NCBI RefSeq assembly: GCF_004153605.1
Contig: NZ_SDSI01000002.1
Span: forward strand, 372,001-436,000
DNA: 64,000 nt
Source of the DNA: Qipengyuania_B thermophila
Lineage (GTDB): Bacteria; Pseudomonadota; Alphaproteobacteria; Sphingomonadales; Sphingomonadaceae
Direction of reading: 5' to 3'
Numbering within the stretch: position 1 is the first letter of the stretch; each line of letters starts with the position of its first letter. Made by a program: the position numbers and the translations under genes. This document shows, in pieces, positions 26,489 to 35,416 of the stretch. Below the pieces are notes generated by a model. That model was not told the DNA's origin. It worked only from the letters and a program-made list of their open reading frames with translations, and searched no databases.

Positions 26489-26506
26489 GTTACAGTCGCG
26501 CGACAA
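26489..26506 (-). promoter_or_regulatory. Pho box upstream of pstS
   Basis: Minus-strand reading gives TTGTCGC (26506-26500), four bases GCGA, then CTGTAAC (26495-26489). Two heptamers with an 11-base period close to CTGTCAT-N4-CTGTCAT are the known PhoB target. It sits in the 84-base gap between phoR and pstS. Confidence 0.7.
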
Positions 26507-26524
26507 TCGCGGGAAACCGGCGGG

Positions 26525-27823
26525 TCAGGCTCCTGCCGGAGTGATTTCGGCTGCCTGCGTGTTCACGGAGGTTGCCCCCGCGGGCCGGGGGCTGAGCGGC
26601 AGGCGCACCACGACGCGGGTTCCGGATCCGACCGTGCTGCTGATGTCGAGCCGGCCGCGGTGGCGCTCCACGATGTGCTTGACGATGGCCAGCCCCAGCC
26701 CGGTGCCGCCAGAGCGGCGGCTGCGGCCGGGATCGGTGCGGTAGAAGCGCCGGGTGAGGTGGGGCAGGTGTTCCTTGGCGATCCCGACGCCCCGGTCGAC
26801 GACCTGAAGCCGCGCGTGGGAGTCGCCGATGCGCGTCAGGGTGACGCGCACCGGTTCGGTGTCGCTGCCGTAGGCGAAGGCGTTGGCCACGAGGTTGCGA
26901 ACGACCTGTTCCAGCTGCTGTTCGTCGGCGTAGGCGGTCACGCTTTCGTCCAGCGCGAAGTCGAGCCGGTGGCGATGCTCGTCACCGGCCGCCTCAAGCG
27001 CCGCGCGGCGGACAACGGCCGCCAGCGCCACCGACGTCTCCGGGAGATCGTGCTTCTCCGCCTCGATGCGGGACAGGGAGATGAGGTCGCTGACGAGTTC
27101 CTGGAGCCGCTTGGCCTCGCGCTCGATGATCGACAGAAACTTCTCCACCGTCTCTGGCGGAAGGTCGCCGCCACTGTCGCGCAACGTTTCCACATACCCG
27201 AGGATCGACGCGAGCGGGGTGCGCAGTTCGTGACTGGCATTGGCGACGAAATCCGTCTGGGCCTGCATGGCCGTCACCTCGGCCGTCCTGTCCGTCAGCT
27301 CGATGATCGCCAGACGGTCATCGATGATCTGTCGCCGCAGCAGCCAGAAATCACGCAGCCGCCGGAAGTTGCGGATCTGCACCGAACCGCCGCTGCGGTC
27401 CTTCAGGAGTTCGATGGCGGCCGGATTGCGGAACGCCACCCGCGCATCCTGTCCAATGATGTGGGCGCCGACCACGTCGCGCGCGGCGCTGTTGGCAATG
27501 ACCACCACCCCGCCATCGGTCAGGATGATGGGGGAGGACGACAGCTCGAGAATGGCGCCCAGATTTCCGCGCGTGAAAGGATCAGCCTTCACCGCCTCGA
27601 CCGCACGCGGGGGACGCGCCACGCTGATCCAGATGGATCCGGCCCACACGAGCAGGATCACGGCAGCGATCGCGGGAGAAAGGCCGTTGAGGACGAGGGC
27701 CAGCGTGGCCACCGCCGCGAAAGCGAGGCCGACCCACGATGCCTTCAAGCTGTCACGCATGGCGTCTGCACATCCCGACGACGCCGCCGATGCCCCAAGC
27801 GCCGGAGCCGCGCGGATGACCAT
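26525..27823 (-). CDS. phoR: Phosphate regulon sensor histidine kinase PhoR
   Basis: A 432-residue membrane histidine kinase that phosphorylates PhoB. Two close N-terminal helices (about residues 30-65) are followed by a PAS-like domain (IVVTDGGVV-like strand IILTDGGVVVIANSAARD), a HisKA domain (FVANASHELRTPLASILGYV, phosphoacceptor His) and a HATPase_c domain (NLVANAFAYG, GGTGLGLAIVKHIVERH). The start is unsure: ATG 27823 lies only 20 bases from the tRNA-Glu gene and lacks a ribosome binding site; ATG 27760 would give 411 residues and still keep both helices. It is the first gene of the pst-pho run on this strand, with a Pho box only after it. Confidence 0.92.
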   Translation of the reverse strand: MVIRAAPALGASAASSGCADAMRDSLKASWVGLAFAAVATLALVLNGLSPAIAAVILLVWAGSIWISVARPPRAVEAVKADPFTRGNLGAILELSSSPIILTDGGVVVIANSAARDVVGAHIIGQDARVAFRNPAAIELLKDRSGGSVQIRNFRRLRDFWLLRRQIIDDRLAIIELTDRTAEVTAMQAQTDFVANASHELRTPLASILGYVETLRDSGGDLPPETVEKFLSIIEREAKRLQELVSDLISLSRIEAEKHDLPETSVALAAVVRRAALEAAGDEHRHRLDFALDESVTAYADEQQLEQVVRNLVANAFAYGSDTEPVRVTLTRIGDSHARLQVVDRGVGIAKEHLPHLTRRFYRTDPGRSRRSGGTGLGLAIVKHIVERHRGRLDISSTVGSGTRVVVRLPLSPRPAGATSVNTQAAEITPAGA

Positions 27824-27843
27824 CCGGTCGCCGCCGCCGGTGA

Positions 27844-27918
27844 TGGTGACCCCTACGGGAATCGAACCCGTGTTTCAGCCGTGAAAGGGCCGCGTCCTAA
27901 CCGCTAGACGAAGGGGCC
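27844..27918 (-). tRNA. tRNA-Glu (anticodon TTC)
   Basis: Seventy-five bases including an encoded CCA (27846-27844). The acceptor stem pairs GGCCCCU with AGGGGUC; the anticodon loop CUUUCAC contains TTC; the T-arm shows the invariant GGTTCGATTCC, and the D-loop the AGCGGTTAGGA sequence. It is transcribed towards phoR. Confidence 0.96.
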
Positions 27919-27958
27919 GAACCGTCGTGACAACGGAACGCCGTTGATGTGCAGGGGC

Positions 27959-27986
27959 GCTTAGATGGCGCATGGCCGCCCGTCAA
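27959..27986 (-). promoter_or_regulatory. Probable promoter of tRNA-Glu
   Basis: On the minus strand TTGACG (27986-27981) is followed after 16 bases by CTAAGC (27964-27959), about 40 bases before the mature tRNA 5' end. A perfect inverted repeat CAACGG/CCGTTG (27931-27946) lies in the leader. The -35 is good and the -10 weak. Confidence 0.45.
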
Positions 27987-28046
27987 GGCCAAGCTTTGCT
28001 GGCGTTGTGGCGGTCCGGTCCTCGCGGTGTCGATCGCGCCGTACCG

Positions 28047-28063
28047 GAGCCGGACACCGGCTC
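28047..28063 (-). terminator. GC-rich hairpin at the recJ stop codon
   Basis: A perfect 7-bp stem GAGCCGG/CCGGCTC with a 3-base loop overlaps the recJ stop. It has no U-tract, so it may be a weak or Rho-assisted terminator. Confidence 0.35.
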
Positions 28064-29861
28064 ATGCGTGCGCGGCATCCTCCACATGCAGTTCGGCCGA
28101 CCGTCTTGCGCCCCACTCGTCGAGCGACACCCTGCCTGCCAGCCAGTACCGGCGCTCCGCCGAGGCGTGCAGCAGCGACTGCCCCCATTGCGTTTCCGCG
28201 GCGCGAAAGGCGACTGCCTTGACCCGCGCGCCGTCCTCTCCCGCAGCGAGGAAACGGACGTGATCGCGGCCGACGATGGAAGCGTTCAGGATCCGCACCG
28301 GGCCGAGTGCCACGCGCGGTGCCGGCCAACCGACCCCGAAAGGCCCAGCCGCGTCGATCCGTTCGGCCAGATCCGCGTTCAGCCCGCGCGGCAGCACGGC
28401 AAGATCAAGCAGCAGCGCCCGCGATGCACGCGACCGCGCGACACGCGCGGCGAGCTGCGCCTCCAGGAAGTCGGCGAACGCGGGGATGCCCTCTGCCGCC
28501 ACTGTCATGCCCGCAGCCATGGCGTGTCCGCCCCCCGCGAGCAGCAGTCCGGCGTCCTTCGCGGCGATGATGGCCGCGCCGAGGTCGACCCCGGCGATGG
28601 AACGGCCCGATCCTTTGCTGACGCCGGTGTCCGGGTCGACGGCCAGCACGATCGCCGGACGCTCCGTGCGTTCTTTGATCCGCCCGGCGACGATCCCGAT
28701 GACGCCGGGATGCCAGCCAGAACCGTGGGCGATGACAACGTGCCGGTCCTGCTGGGCGGCGAGCTGCTGCTCCGCCTCCTCGCGCACCTGATGCTCGATG
28801 GCGCGCCGCTCCTCGTTCAGCCGCGACAGCTCTGCGGCAAGGGCGCTGGCCTGCGCCTCGTCGGATGCGGTGAGAAGATCGACGCCGAGCGAAGCGCGGC
28901 CGACGCGCCCTCCGGCGTTGATCCGTGGACCGAGCGCGAAGCCGAGATCGCTGCAGCGCGGAGCGCGGTGCAGCCGCGAGGCGTTCACCAGCGCGGCGAG
29001 TCCCACATTCGCGCCTCTCGCCAGAACCTTCAGCCCCTGTGCGACAAAGGCCCGGTTGAGCCCGTGGAGCGGCGCGACATCCGCCACGGTGCCGAGCGCG
29101 ACCAGATCGAGGAGGGACAGAAGGTCCGGCTCAGCCCGGTGCGAAAAGAAGTTGCGGGCGCGCAGGCTGCGCACGACCGCAATGGCCAGCAGAAACGCCA
29201 CGCCGACAGCGGCAAGGTGGCCGTGCGACGCCGCCTCGTCGCCCTCATCGCGGCGATTGGGGTTCACCACCGCCAGGGCCGGCGGCAGCGCGTCGGAGCA
29301 TTGGTGATGGTCGACGACGATCACGTCGAGGCCGGCTTCGGCTGCGGCCTGCAACGCGTCGTGCGCCATGGCGCCGCAATCGACGGTGACGACGAGCCGG
29401 GTGCCCCGGCCGGCGATCCTTTTCATGGCCGCGACCGAAGGGCCGTATCCCTCCGCGATGCGGTCGGGGATGTAGGCGTCGGCCTCCTGCCCGAGCATGG
29501 CGAACAGGCGAAGCAGCAAAGCCGCGCTGGTGGCGCCGTCGACGTCGTAGTCCCCGAACACTGTGACAGGTTCGCCGGCAGCGATGGCCTGTGCGATCCG
29601 GTCGGCCGCCGTGTCCATGTCGCGAAAGATCGACGGATCCGGCAGGAAGGCGCGCAGGGTCGGCGCGCGGTGGCGTTCGACATCGTGCTCCGGCACGCCG
29701 CGTGTCATCAGCAGGTGACGCAGCAGGCTTTCGCCGGGAATGTTCGCGCCTGTTGCCGTGAGGTCGAGCGTGCCGCCGCGCCACTCCCATCGCCTTCCGG
29801 TGAGGGAGCGGCTGACCCCGCACGCGGCGGGAGTCTGCAGCGCGGCGTCCTGAATGTTCAC
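28062..29861 (-). CDS. recJ: Single-stranded-DNA-specific exonuclease RecJ
   Basis: A 599-residue DHH-family 5'-3' exonuclease of recombination and mismatch repair. The DHH-type metal motifs appear as VFGDYDVDGATSAALL, VVTVDCG and VVDHHQCSD, followed by the DHHA1 domain with the GGGHAMAAGMTV motif and a C-terminal OB-like region. The GTG start at 29861 overlaps the TGA of the upstream nitronate monooxygenase gene (GTGA), so translation is coupled. A much longer in-frame extension (to 30746) runs through that gene and is an artefact. Confidence 0.95.
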   Translation of the reverse strand: MNIQDAALQTPAACGVSRSLTGRRWEWRGGTLDLTATGANIPGESLLRHLLMTRGVPEHDVERHRAPTLRAFLPDPSIFRDMDTAADRIAQAIAAGEPVTVFGDYDVDGATSAALLLRLFAMLGQEADAYIPDRIAEGYGPSVAAMKRIAGRGTRLVVTVDCGAMAHDALQAAAEAGLDVIVVDHHQCSDALPPALAVVNPNRRDEGDEAASHGHLAAVGVAFLLAIAVVRSLRARNFFSHRAEPDLLSLLDLVALGTVADVAPLHGLNRAFVAQGLKVLARGANVGLAALVNASRLHRAPRCSDLGFALGPRINAGGRVGRASLGVDLLTASDEAQASALAAELSRLNEERRAIEHQVREEAEQQLAAQQDRHVVIAHGSGWHPGVIGIVAGRIKERTERPAIVLAVDPDTGVSKGSGRSIAGVDLGAAIIAAKDAGLLLAGGGHAMAAGMTVAAEGIPAFADFLEAQLAARVARSRASRALLLDLAVLPRGLNADLAERIDAAGPFGVGWPAPRVALGPVRILNASIVGRDHVRFLAAGEDGARVKAVAFRAAETQWGQSLLHASAERRYWLAGRVSLDEWGARRSAELHVEDAAHA

Positions 29862-30838
29862 CTGCAACCGCCGTCGCTTGTCCCGAGCAGCTTGCGGCGC
29901 GCGTCGTGATATTCGCCTTCGAGGCGGGACACGAGGTCGGCCACGGAGACGACGTTCTTGACCGCTCCGACGCCCTGTCCCGAACCCCAGATGTCCTTCC
30001 ACGCCTTGGCCTTGGTGTTTCCGCCGCTGCCGAAGTTCATCTTGCTGGGGTCGCTCTGCGGCAGATTGTCCGGGTCGAGGCCGCTGCGCTCGATCGAGCT
30101 GCGCAGGTAATTGCCGTGCACCCCGGTGAACAGATTGGTGTAGACGATCCCCTCCGCGCTTCCCTCGACGATGCCCTGCTTGTACGCCGCGTCGGCATTG
30201 GCCTCCTCGGTGGCGATGAAGGCGCTGCCGATATAGGCGAAGTCCGCGTCCAGAGCCTGTGCCGCGAGGACCGAGCGGCCATGCGCGATGGCCCCGGACA
30301 GAGCCACGAGGCCGTCGAACCATTCGCGGATTTCCTGCATCAGCGCAAAGGGCGAAAGCGTGCCGGCGTGTCCGCCCGCGCCGGCGGCAACCGGCACCAG
30401 CCCCGTTGCCCCCTTGTCGATCGCCTTGTGGGCGAAGCGGTTGTTGATGACGTCGTGCAAAGTGATGCCGCCCCAGTTGCGCACCGCCGCGAACACCTCC
30501 TCCCGCGCGCCGAGCGACGTGATGACCAGCGGCACCTGCCACTTTTCGCACACGCGCATGTCCTCTTCGAGCCGCGTGTTCGACTTGTGCACGATCTGGT
30601 TGACCCCGAACGGGGCCGCCGGCCGGTCCGGGTGCTGCCGGTTGTGCTCGGCCAGTTCCTCGGTGATCCGGTGCAGCCATTCGTCCAGCAGGGATGCCGG
30701 CCGCGCGTTCAGCGCGGGGAAGGTGCCGACGATCCCCGCCTTGCACTGGGCGATAACGAGCTCGGGGCCGGACACGATGAACATCGGCGAGGCGATGACG
30801 GGCAGGCGCAGGCGGTTGAAGGGGGCGGGCAAGGTCAT
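29858..30838 (-). CDS. Nitronate monooxygenase (NPD family)
   Basis: A 326-residue FMN-dependent TIM-barrel enzyme of the 2-nitropropane dioxygenase/nitronate monooxygenase group. It shows the family start LPVIASPMFIVSGPELV, the flavin-phosphate region GAGGHAGTLSPFALM and an AYIGSAFIAT strand. Enzymes of this branch detoxify alkyl nitronates such as propionate 3-nitronate, but the substrate is not certain; the branch also contains enoyl-reductase-like members. The stop overlaps the recJ start by three bases, an unusual coupling of unrelated functions. Confidence 0.87.
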   Translation of the reverse strand: MTLPAPFNRLRLPVIASPMFIVSGPELVIAQCKAGIVGTFPALNARPASLLDEWLHRITEELAEHNRQHPDRPAAPFGVNQIVHKSNTRLEEDMRVCEKWQVPLVITSLGAREEVFAAVRNWGGITLHDVINNRFAHKAIDKGATGLVPVAAGAGGHAGTLSPFALMQEIREWFDGLVALSGAIAHGRSVLAAQALDADFAYIGSAFIATEEANADAAYKQGIVEGSAEGIVYTNLFTGVHGNYLRSSIERSGLDPDNLPQSDPSKMNFGSGGNTKAKAWKDIWGSGQGVGAVKNVVSVADLVSRLEGEYHDARRKLLGTSDGGCR

Positions 30839-30907
30839 TCGGTACTCCTGCGGCAGCGGTGGAATGGAGCGGCGATCGTGCCGTCGCGGCGGGGCGGGGT
30901 GATGCGC

Positions 30908-31978
30908 TTACCCTGCGTCCGGATCAGCGAGGCGGTAGAAGCGCTCCGCCGTGCCGGCGAACAGCGCGTCGCGTTCTTCCGCGGACGCACCGGCGGCAAT
31001 CCGCTTGAAGGCGTTCCAGATGGTCACGTAGTCGCCCGCCCAGCGGTCGACGGGATAGTTCGACTCGAACATGGCCCGGCGGGGGCCGAATGCCTCGATG
31101 CAGGTCTCGATGTAAGGCCGCCACAGATCGGCGAGCTGCGCCGAAGAGGGCCGCGGATCATCGCCTGTCGCCGGCATCCCGCAGAAGGGCATGCCCAGCC
31201 CGCCGAGCTTCACGACCACGTTCTCGCATGCGGCGAGGGCGGTGATCTTGTCGCGCCAGACGCCGAAGCGTTCCGCCAGCCTCCCTGCTTCGGCGGCGAT
31301 GTTGAGCGGCGTGCCGCAATGATCGAGGCAGATCGGCAGGTCGGGCAGCGCCCGCGCGAGATCCAGCACATCCTCCAGCTGCGGCTCGAGCACCCAGGCA
31401 TCGAAGGTGAGCGCGTGCGCGCTCAGCAGCGCCGCGCCGCGCCGGAACGCGTCGGAAGCATACAGGCCGGGCGGGGCGTGAAAGGGCGGCCCCAGAACAT
31501 CGGGATCGGCATGCCAGGCGCCCTGGTGGCGCAGTCCGCGCAGGCGCGGGAACCGCACCGCCGCGTCGGCCAGCGCCGCATCAAGCTCCCCCTTGTCCAT
31601 CCGCAGGTCGAGATGGCCCACGATGGCGGCACACGGCCGCACTTCGCCGTGAGCGCCGGCCGCGGCGCCCTGCGCCGCCACGCCCGTCACGTATTCGAGT
31701 TCGCCGAAGCTTTGCCGCGGGCCATACGCCGGATTGTAGAAGGCGCCGCATTCAATGAACACGGTGGCCGTCACCCGGTGACCCGCGGCGAGGTCGCCCA
31801 TCAGTTCATCAAACCCGTAGCGCGGGGTGCGGGCCACCGTGGCGACGAACGGGTGGCGCGGTTCGGGGAAAATCGGGAGAAGCGGGCGCAGATCCCACAG
31901 ATGGTGGTGCGGATCGACGATGCGCCAGTCAGGCTCCAGCGCCTCCTCCGCCGGTCTGGCGGCAGACGCCATGCTCAC
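30908..31978 (-). CDS. Amidohydrolase-superfamily TIM-barrel hydrolase
   Basis: A 356-residue metal-dependent hydrolase of the amidohydrolase-2 group (2-pyrone-4,6-dicarboxylate lactonase / L-fuconolactonase-like). The metal-site strand WRIVDPHHHLWDLRP lies near the N-terminus, CLDHCGTP in the middle and MFESNYPVDRWAGDY near the end, all typical. Likely substrates are lactones of sugar or aromatic acids; none is certain. The GTG at 31978 overlaps the stop of the upstream YceI gene; the ATG two codons later (31972) is an alternative. The gene is transcribed after YceI. Confidence 0.85.
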   Translation of the reverse strand: MSMASAARPAEEALEPDWRIVDPHHHLWDLRPLLPIFPEPRHPFVATVARTPRYGFDELMGDLAAGHRVTATVFIECGAFYNPAYGPRQSFGELEYVTGVAAQGAAAGAHGEVRPCAAIVGHLDLRMDKGELDAALADAAVRFPRLRGLRHQGAWHADPDVLGPPFHAPPGLYASDAFRRGAALLSAHALTFDAWVLEPQLEDVLDLARALPDLPICLDHCGTPLNIAAEAGRLAERFGVWRDKITALAACENVVVKLGGLGMPFCGMPATGDDPRPSSAQLADLWRPYIETCIEAFGPRRAMFESNYPVDRWAGDYVTIWNAFKRIAAGASAEERDALFAGTAERFYRLADPDAG

Positions 31979-32628
31979 CGCCGCTCGAACGCGGCCGTGA
32001 TGGCCAGCTCCACCTCATCCCCGACGAGCGGCAGCGCATAGGTCAAGCCGAAGTCGGACCGCTTGATCACGGCGGTGCCGGTGAAGCCGACGGTGGCGCG
32101 TCGGTTCATCGGGTTGTCCCCGGCGCCGGTGAACTGGGCGTCGATGGCGAGGGGTCGCGTGACGCCGTTCAGGGTGAGTTCCCCGTGGATCCGTGCATCG
32201 CGCGCTCCCGTCGGCTGCACGGAGGTGGAGCGGAAGCGCGCCGGCGCAGGCTCCGGTCCGAAGAAGTCGGGGCGGGCTCCGTCGGCTCCCGGCCGGAACA
32301 GGTGCTCGCGCAGGCCGCCGCTGACCACCGACAGGGAGGTGACGGGGATCGTCACATCGACGGTGGCGCCGGCAAGGTTGGCGGGATCGATCGTCAGCGT
32401 TCCTTCGACATCGCCGAACAGGCCGAAATAGGGGTTGAAGCCGAAGTGATCGACGCTCCACTGGACCAGCGTGTGCGCCCCGTCGACCGCGTAGGTGCCG
32501 GCCGCGACGCGGGTGGTGTCAAGCTGGCCGGGCAGGTCGGCGGGGCGGCCCTGGCTGGTGAACGCGGCAGCGCCGGTCGCGAGCAGCACGGCGGCGGCGA
32601 TGCCGATCGGAAGCGTGGGTGCGGACAT
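31975..32628 (-). CDS. YceI-family periplasmic protein
   Basis: A 217-residue secreted protein of the lipocalin-like YceI family, which binds polyisoprenoids or other amphiphiles. ATG 32628 follows AGGAGACAG and gives a signal peptide or anchor (IGIAAAVLLATGAAAF). The barrel marks are YAVDGAHTLVQWSVDHFGF, HLFRPGADGARPDFFGPE and KRSDFGLTYALPLVGDEVEL. It belongs to one transcript with the amidohydrolase downstream (overlap of four bases). Confidence 0.92.
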   Translation of the reverse strand: MSAPTLPIGIAAAVLLATGAAAFTSQGRPADLPGQLDTTRVAAGTYAVDGAHTLVQWSVDHFGFNPYFGLFGDVEGTLTIDPANLAGATVDVTIPVTSLSVVSGGLREHLFRPGADGARPDFFGPEPAPARFRSTSVQPTGARDARIHGELTLNGVTRPLAIDAQFTGAGDNPMNRRATVGFTGTAVIKRSDFGLTYALPLVGDEVELAITAAFERR

Positions 32629-32685
32629 GGGCTGTCTCCTTTGGGTGGCGGCAAATCCTATCGCATGGGGAAGGGGGCCAGGCAA

Positions 32686-33592
32686 TCAGCACGCCGGCCC
32701 GAACCGCTGCCAATGCGCCGGCGCGCTGTGCCTGAACCAGGTGTACTGCCGCTTGGCATACTGGCGGGTGGCAAGACGGGTTTGCTCGAGCGCGCTCTCC
32801 AGCGTGCGCTCGCCGCGTAGCAGGGCGGCGATCTGTGGCACCCCGATCGCGCGCATGACCGGGAGCTCGGGCGGAAGGCGGCGGGCAAGAAGGCGCTCGA
32901 CCTCTGCGACTGCCCCGGACTCGAACATGCGGGTGACACGGCTGTCGCAGCACGCGTACAGGCTGTCGCGATTGGGCAACAGCACTTCGGCGGTCGTTGC
33001 GACCCGATGACCAAGGCCGCCGGTCCGCACCGCGCGCCAATGGCGCAGCGAGCGTCCCGTGGACCGCTTCACTTCCAGCGCCCGCTGTGTCCGGCTCGCG
33101 TCGTTCGGGTTGAGGCTCGCGGCGATGGGCGGATCTTCCCGCAAGAGAGCCGCCCACGCCTCGTCCTGCGGAAGGCGGCGGACCTCGGCGCGGATGACGG
33201 GATCGACATCCGGAACAGGTGCCAGACCCTCCAGCACCGCACGCAGGTAAAGACCGGTGCCGCCCACCAGGATCGGCACCGCGCCGGCGGCGTGGGCGTC
33301 GTCGATGGCCTCGACGGCGAGCGCCGCGTATCGCCCGGCCGAACCGGGCCGTGCTCCGTCCCAGACGCCGTAAAGACGATGCGGCACCCCGCCCATCTCC
33401 GCCGCTGTCGGGCGGGCGGTCAGGATCGAGAGGTCGGCATACATCTGCGCGCTGTCGGCGTTGATGATCACCGCCCGGTCGCCGCGGCGTTCCATCGCGT
33501 GCGCGAGAGCGACCGCCCGCCTGCTCTTGCCGCTGGCAGTGGGCCCTGCGATGAGGAATAGCTGTGGCCGGTCATCGGCTCTGTGAGGGGAC

Positions 33593-33594
<2 letters not shown>
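32686..33594 (-). CDS. miaA: tRNA dimethylallyltransferase
   Basis: A 302-residue enzyme that prenylates A37 in tRNAs reading U-starting codons. Marks: P-loop GPTASGKS, INADSAQMYADL, the GGTGLYLRAVLEGL strand and the C-terminal RQYAKRQYTWFR. The ATG at 33594 shares two bases with the start codon of the divergent serB (CATG); an in-frame extension into serB is rejected because the P-loop normally lies close to the N-terminus. Its promoter must lie inside serB coding sequence. hfq, often next to miaA, is absent. Confidence 0.95.
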
Positions 33595-34456
<862 letters not shown>

Positions 34457-34538
34457 GTTCATCCCGGCTGCCGATCGACAGGACTTGCGGGGAGACCCGC
34501 ATCTTGCTATTTACACCTTTGTCAGTAGTGAGGTCGAG

Positions 34539-35366
34539 ATGAACGCTCCCGTCCCTTCCGCTCCCCTTGCGATCGAATGCAGCAGCGACGGCGTCCCGCT
34601 CCGCGACCCGGCGCGCGCGGTTCCGCGCTACAGCCTGCCGCGGGCGGTCCACCACTTCCGCGAGCTCCTGAAGGACAAGGAAGAGACCAGCCACGTCTTC
34701 AAGATCTTCGAGGCTCTGCCGTCGAAGAGCTTTCTTCCCCGCGTGCGCCGGCTTGCCCTATCTCCGCATGGAGAGGCGTTGCGCCGGTCCGAGCCGTATC
34801 TGCCGCCCATCCTCGACGACCACGCCGCCCTTCGCCGCCTGCCGCGCGGCAGCGTGGCGCATGCCTATTGCGATTTCATGGAGAGCCAGGGACTGTCGGC
34901 CGCGGGACTGGTGGCCGAGGCCGACAAGCTTGGCCGGCCGCGCTACGACGACCTCGTTCAGTGGGTCGCGGACCGCAGCCGCGATGTGCATGACCTGATG
35001 CATGTGCTCACCGGCTACAGCCGCGATGCACTGGGCGAGCAGTGCGTGCTGCTGTTCACCCATGGTCAGCAGCCCTCGCATGGCCATCTCCTCATCGGCT
35101 GGGCCGGCGCGGCGCACATCAGGCGTCTGACCCGCACGCGCGCCCCGATCTTCAAGGCCGCCCTTGAGGCGCAGCGCACGGGCCGGGCGTGTCCGCCGCT
35201 GATTTTCCTGCCCATCCGCGATCTGCTGGCGCTGAACCTCGAGGAGGTGCGCCGCCAGCTCAACATTCCCGAGCCGCGCTGGTATCGCGAGTGTCACCGC
35301 GTTTGGCGCGCGGAAGGCATCGACCCGTTCCACCTGATGGCGCCGGAGCGACCTCAGGCCGCGTGA
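34539..35366 (+). CDS. coq4: COQ4-family ubiquinone biosynthesis protein
   Basis: A 275-residue COQ4 homologue. The zinc motif HDxxH-x11-E is present exactly (HDLMHVLTGYSRDALGE). COQ4 supports ubiquinone synthesis; in eukaryotes it organises the complex and takes part in C1 modification of the ring, and bacterial homologues occur in many alphaproteobacteria. The start ATG at 34539 follows GAGGTCGAG. The preceding 82 bases contain an AT-rich stretch (34505-34532) that likely holds the promoter. The gene converges on purL, with an inverted repeat between them. Confidence 0.88.
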   Translation: MNAPVPSAPLAIECSSDGVPLRDPARAVPRYSLPRAVHHFRELLKDKEETSHVFKIFEALPSKSFLPRVRRLALSPHGEALRRSEPYLPPILDDHAALRRLPRGSVAHAYCDFMESQGLSAAGLVAEADKLGRPRYDDLVQWVADRSRDVHDLMHVLTGYSRDALGEQCVLLFTHGQQPSHGHLLIGWAGAAHIRRLTRTRAPIFKAALEAQRTGRACPPLIFLPIRDLLALNLEEVRRQLNIPEPRWYRECHRVWRAEGIDPFHLMAPERPQAA

Positions 35367-35370
35367 TCGC

Positions 35371-35416
35371 GCTCCTGCCGATCCCCGCGCGCGCAGCCGG
35401 GGACAGGCTCAGGAGC
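35371..35416. terminator. Nested inverted repeat between coq4 and purL
   Basis: Outer arms GCTCCTG (35371-35377) and CAGGAGC (35410-35416) enclose inner arms CCCCG (35383-35387) and CGGGG (35398-35402). The structure lies between the convergent stops, overlapping the end of purL, and has no U-tract; it may act on both strands. Confidence 0.5.

Noticed and set aside
27844..27918. tRNA-Glu as an integration site
   Set aside because: No integrase and no repeated copy of the tRNA 3' end were noticed nearby; both sides are core genes.
29862..30746. N-terminal extension of recJ to 894 residues
   Set aside because: The extra part is the nitronate monooxygenase gene read in another frame; RecJ normally begins near the GTG at 29861.
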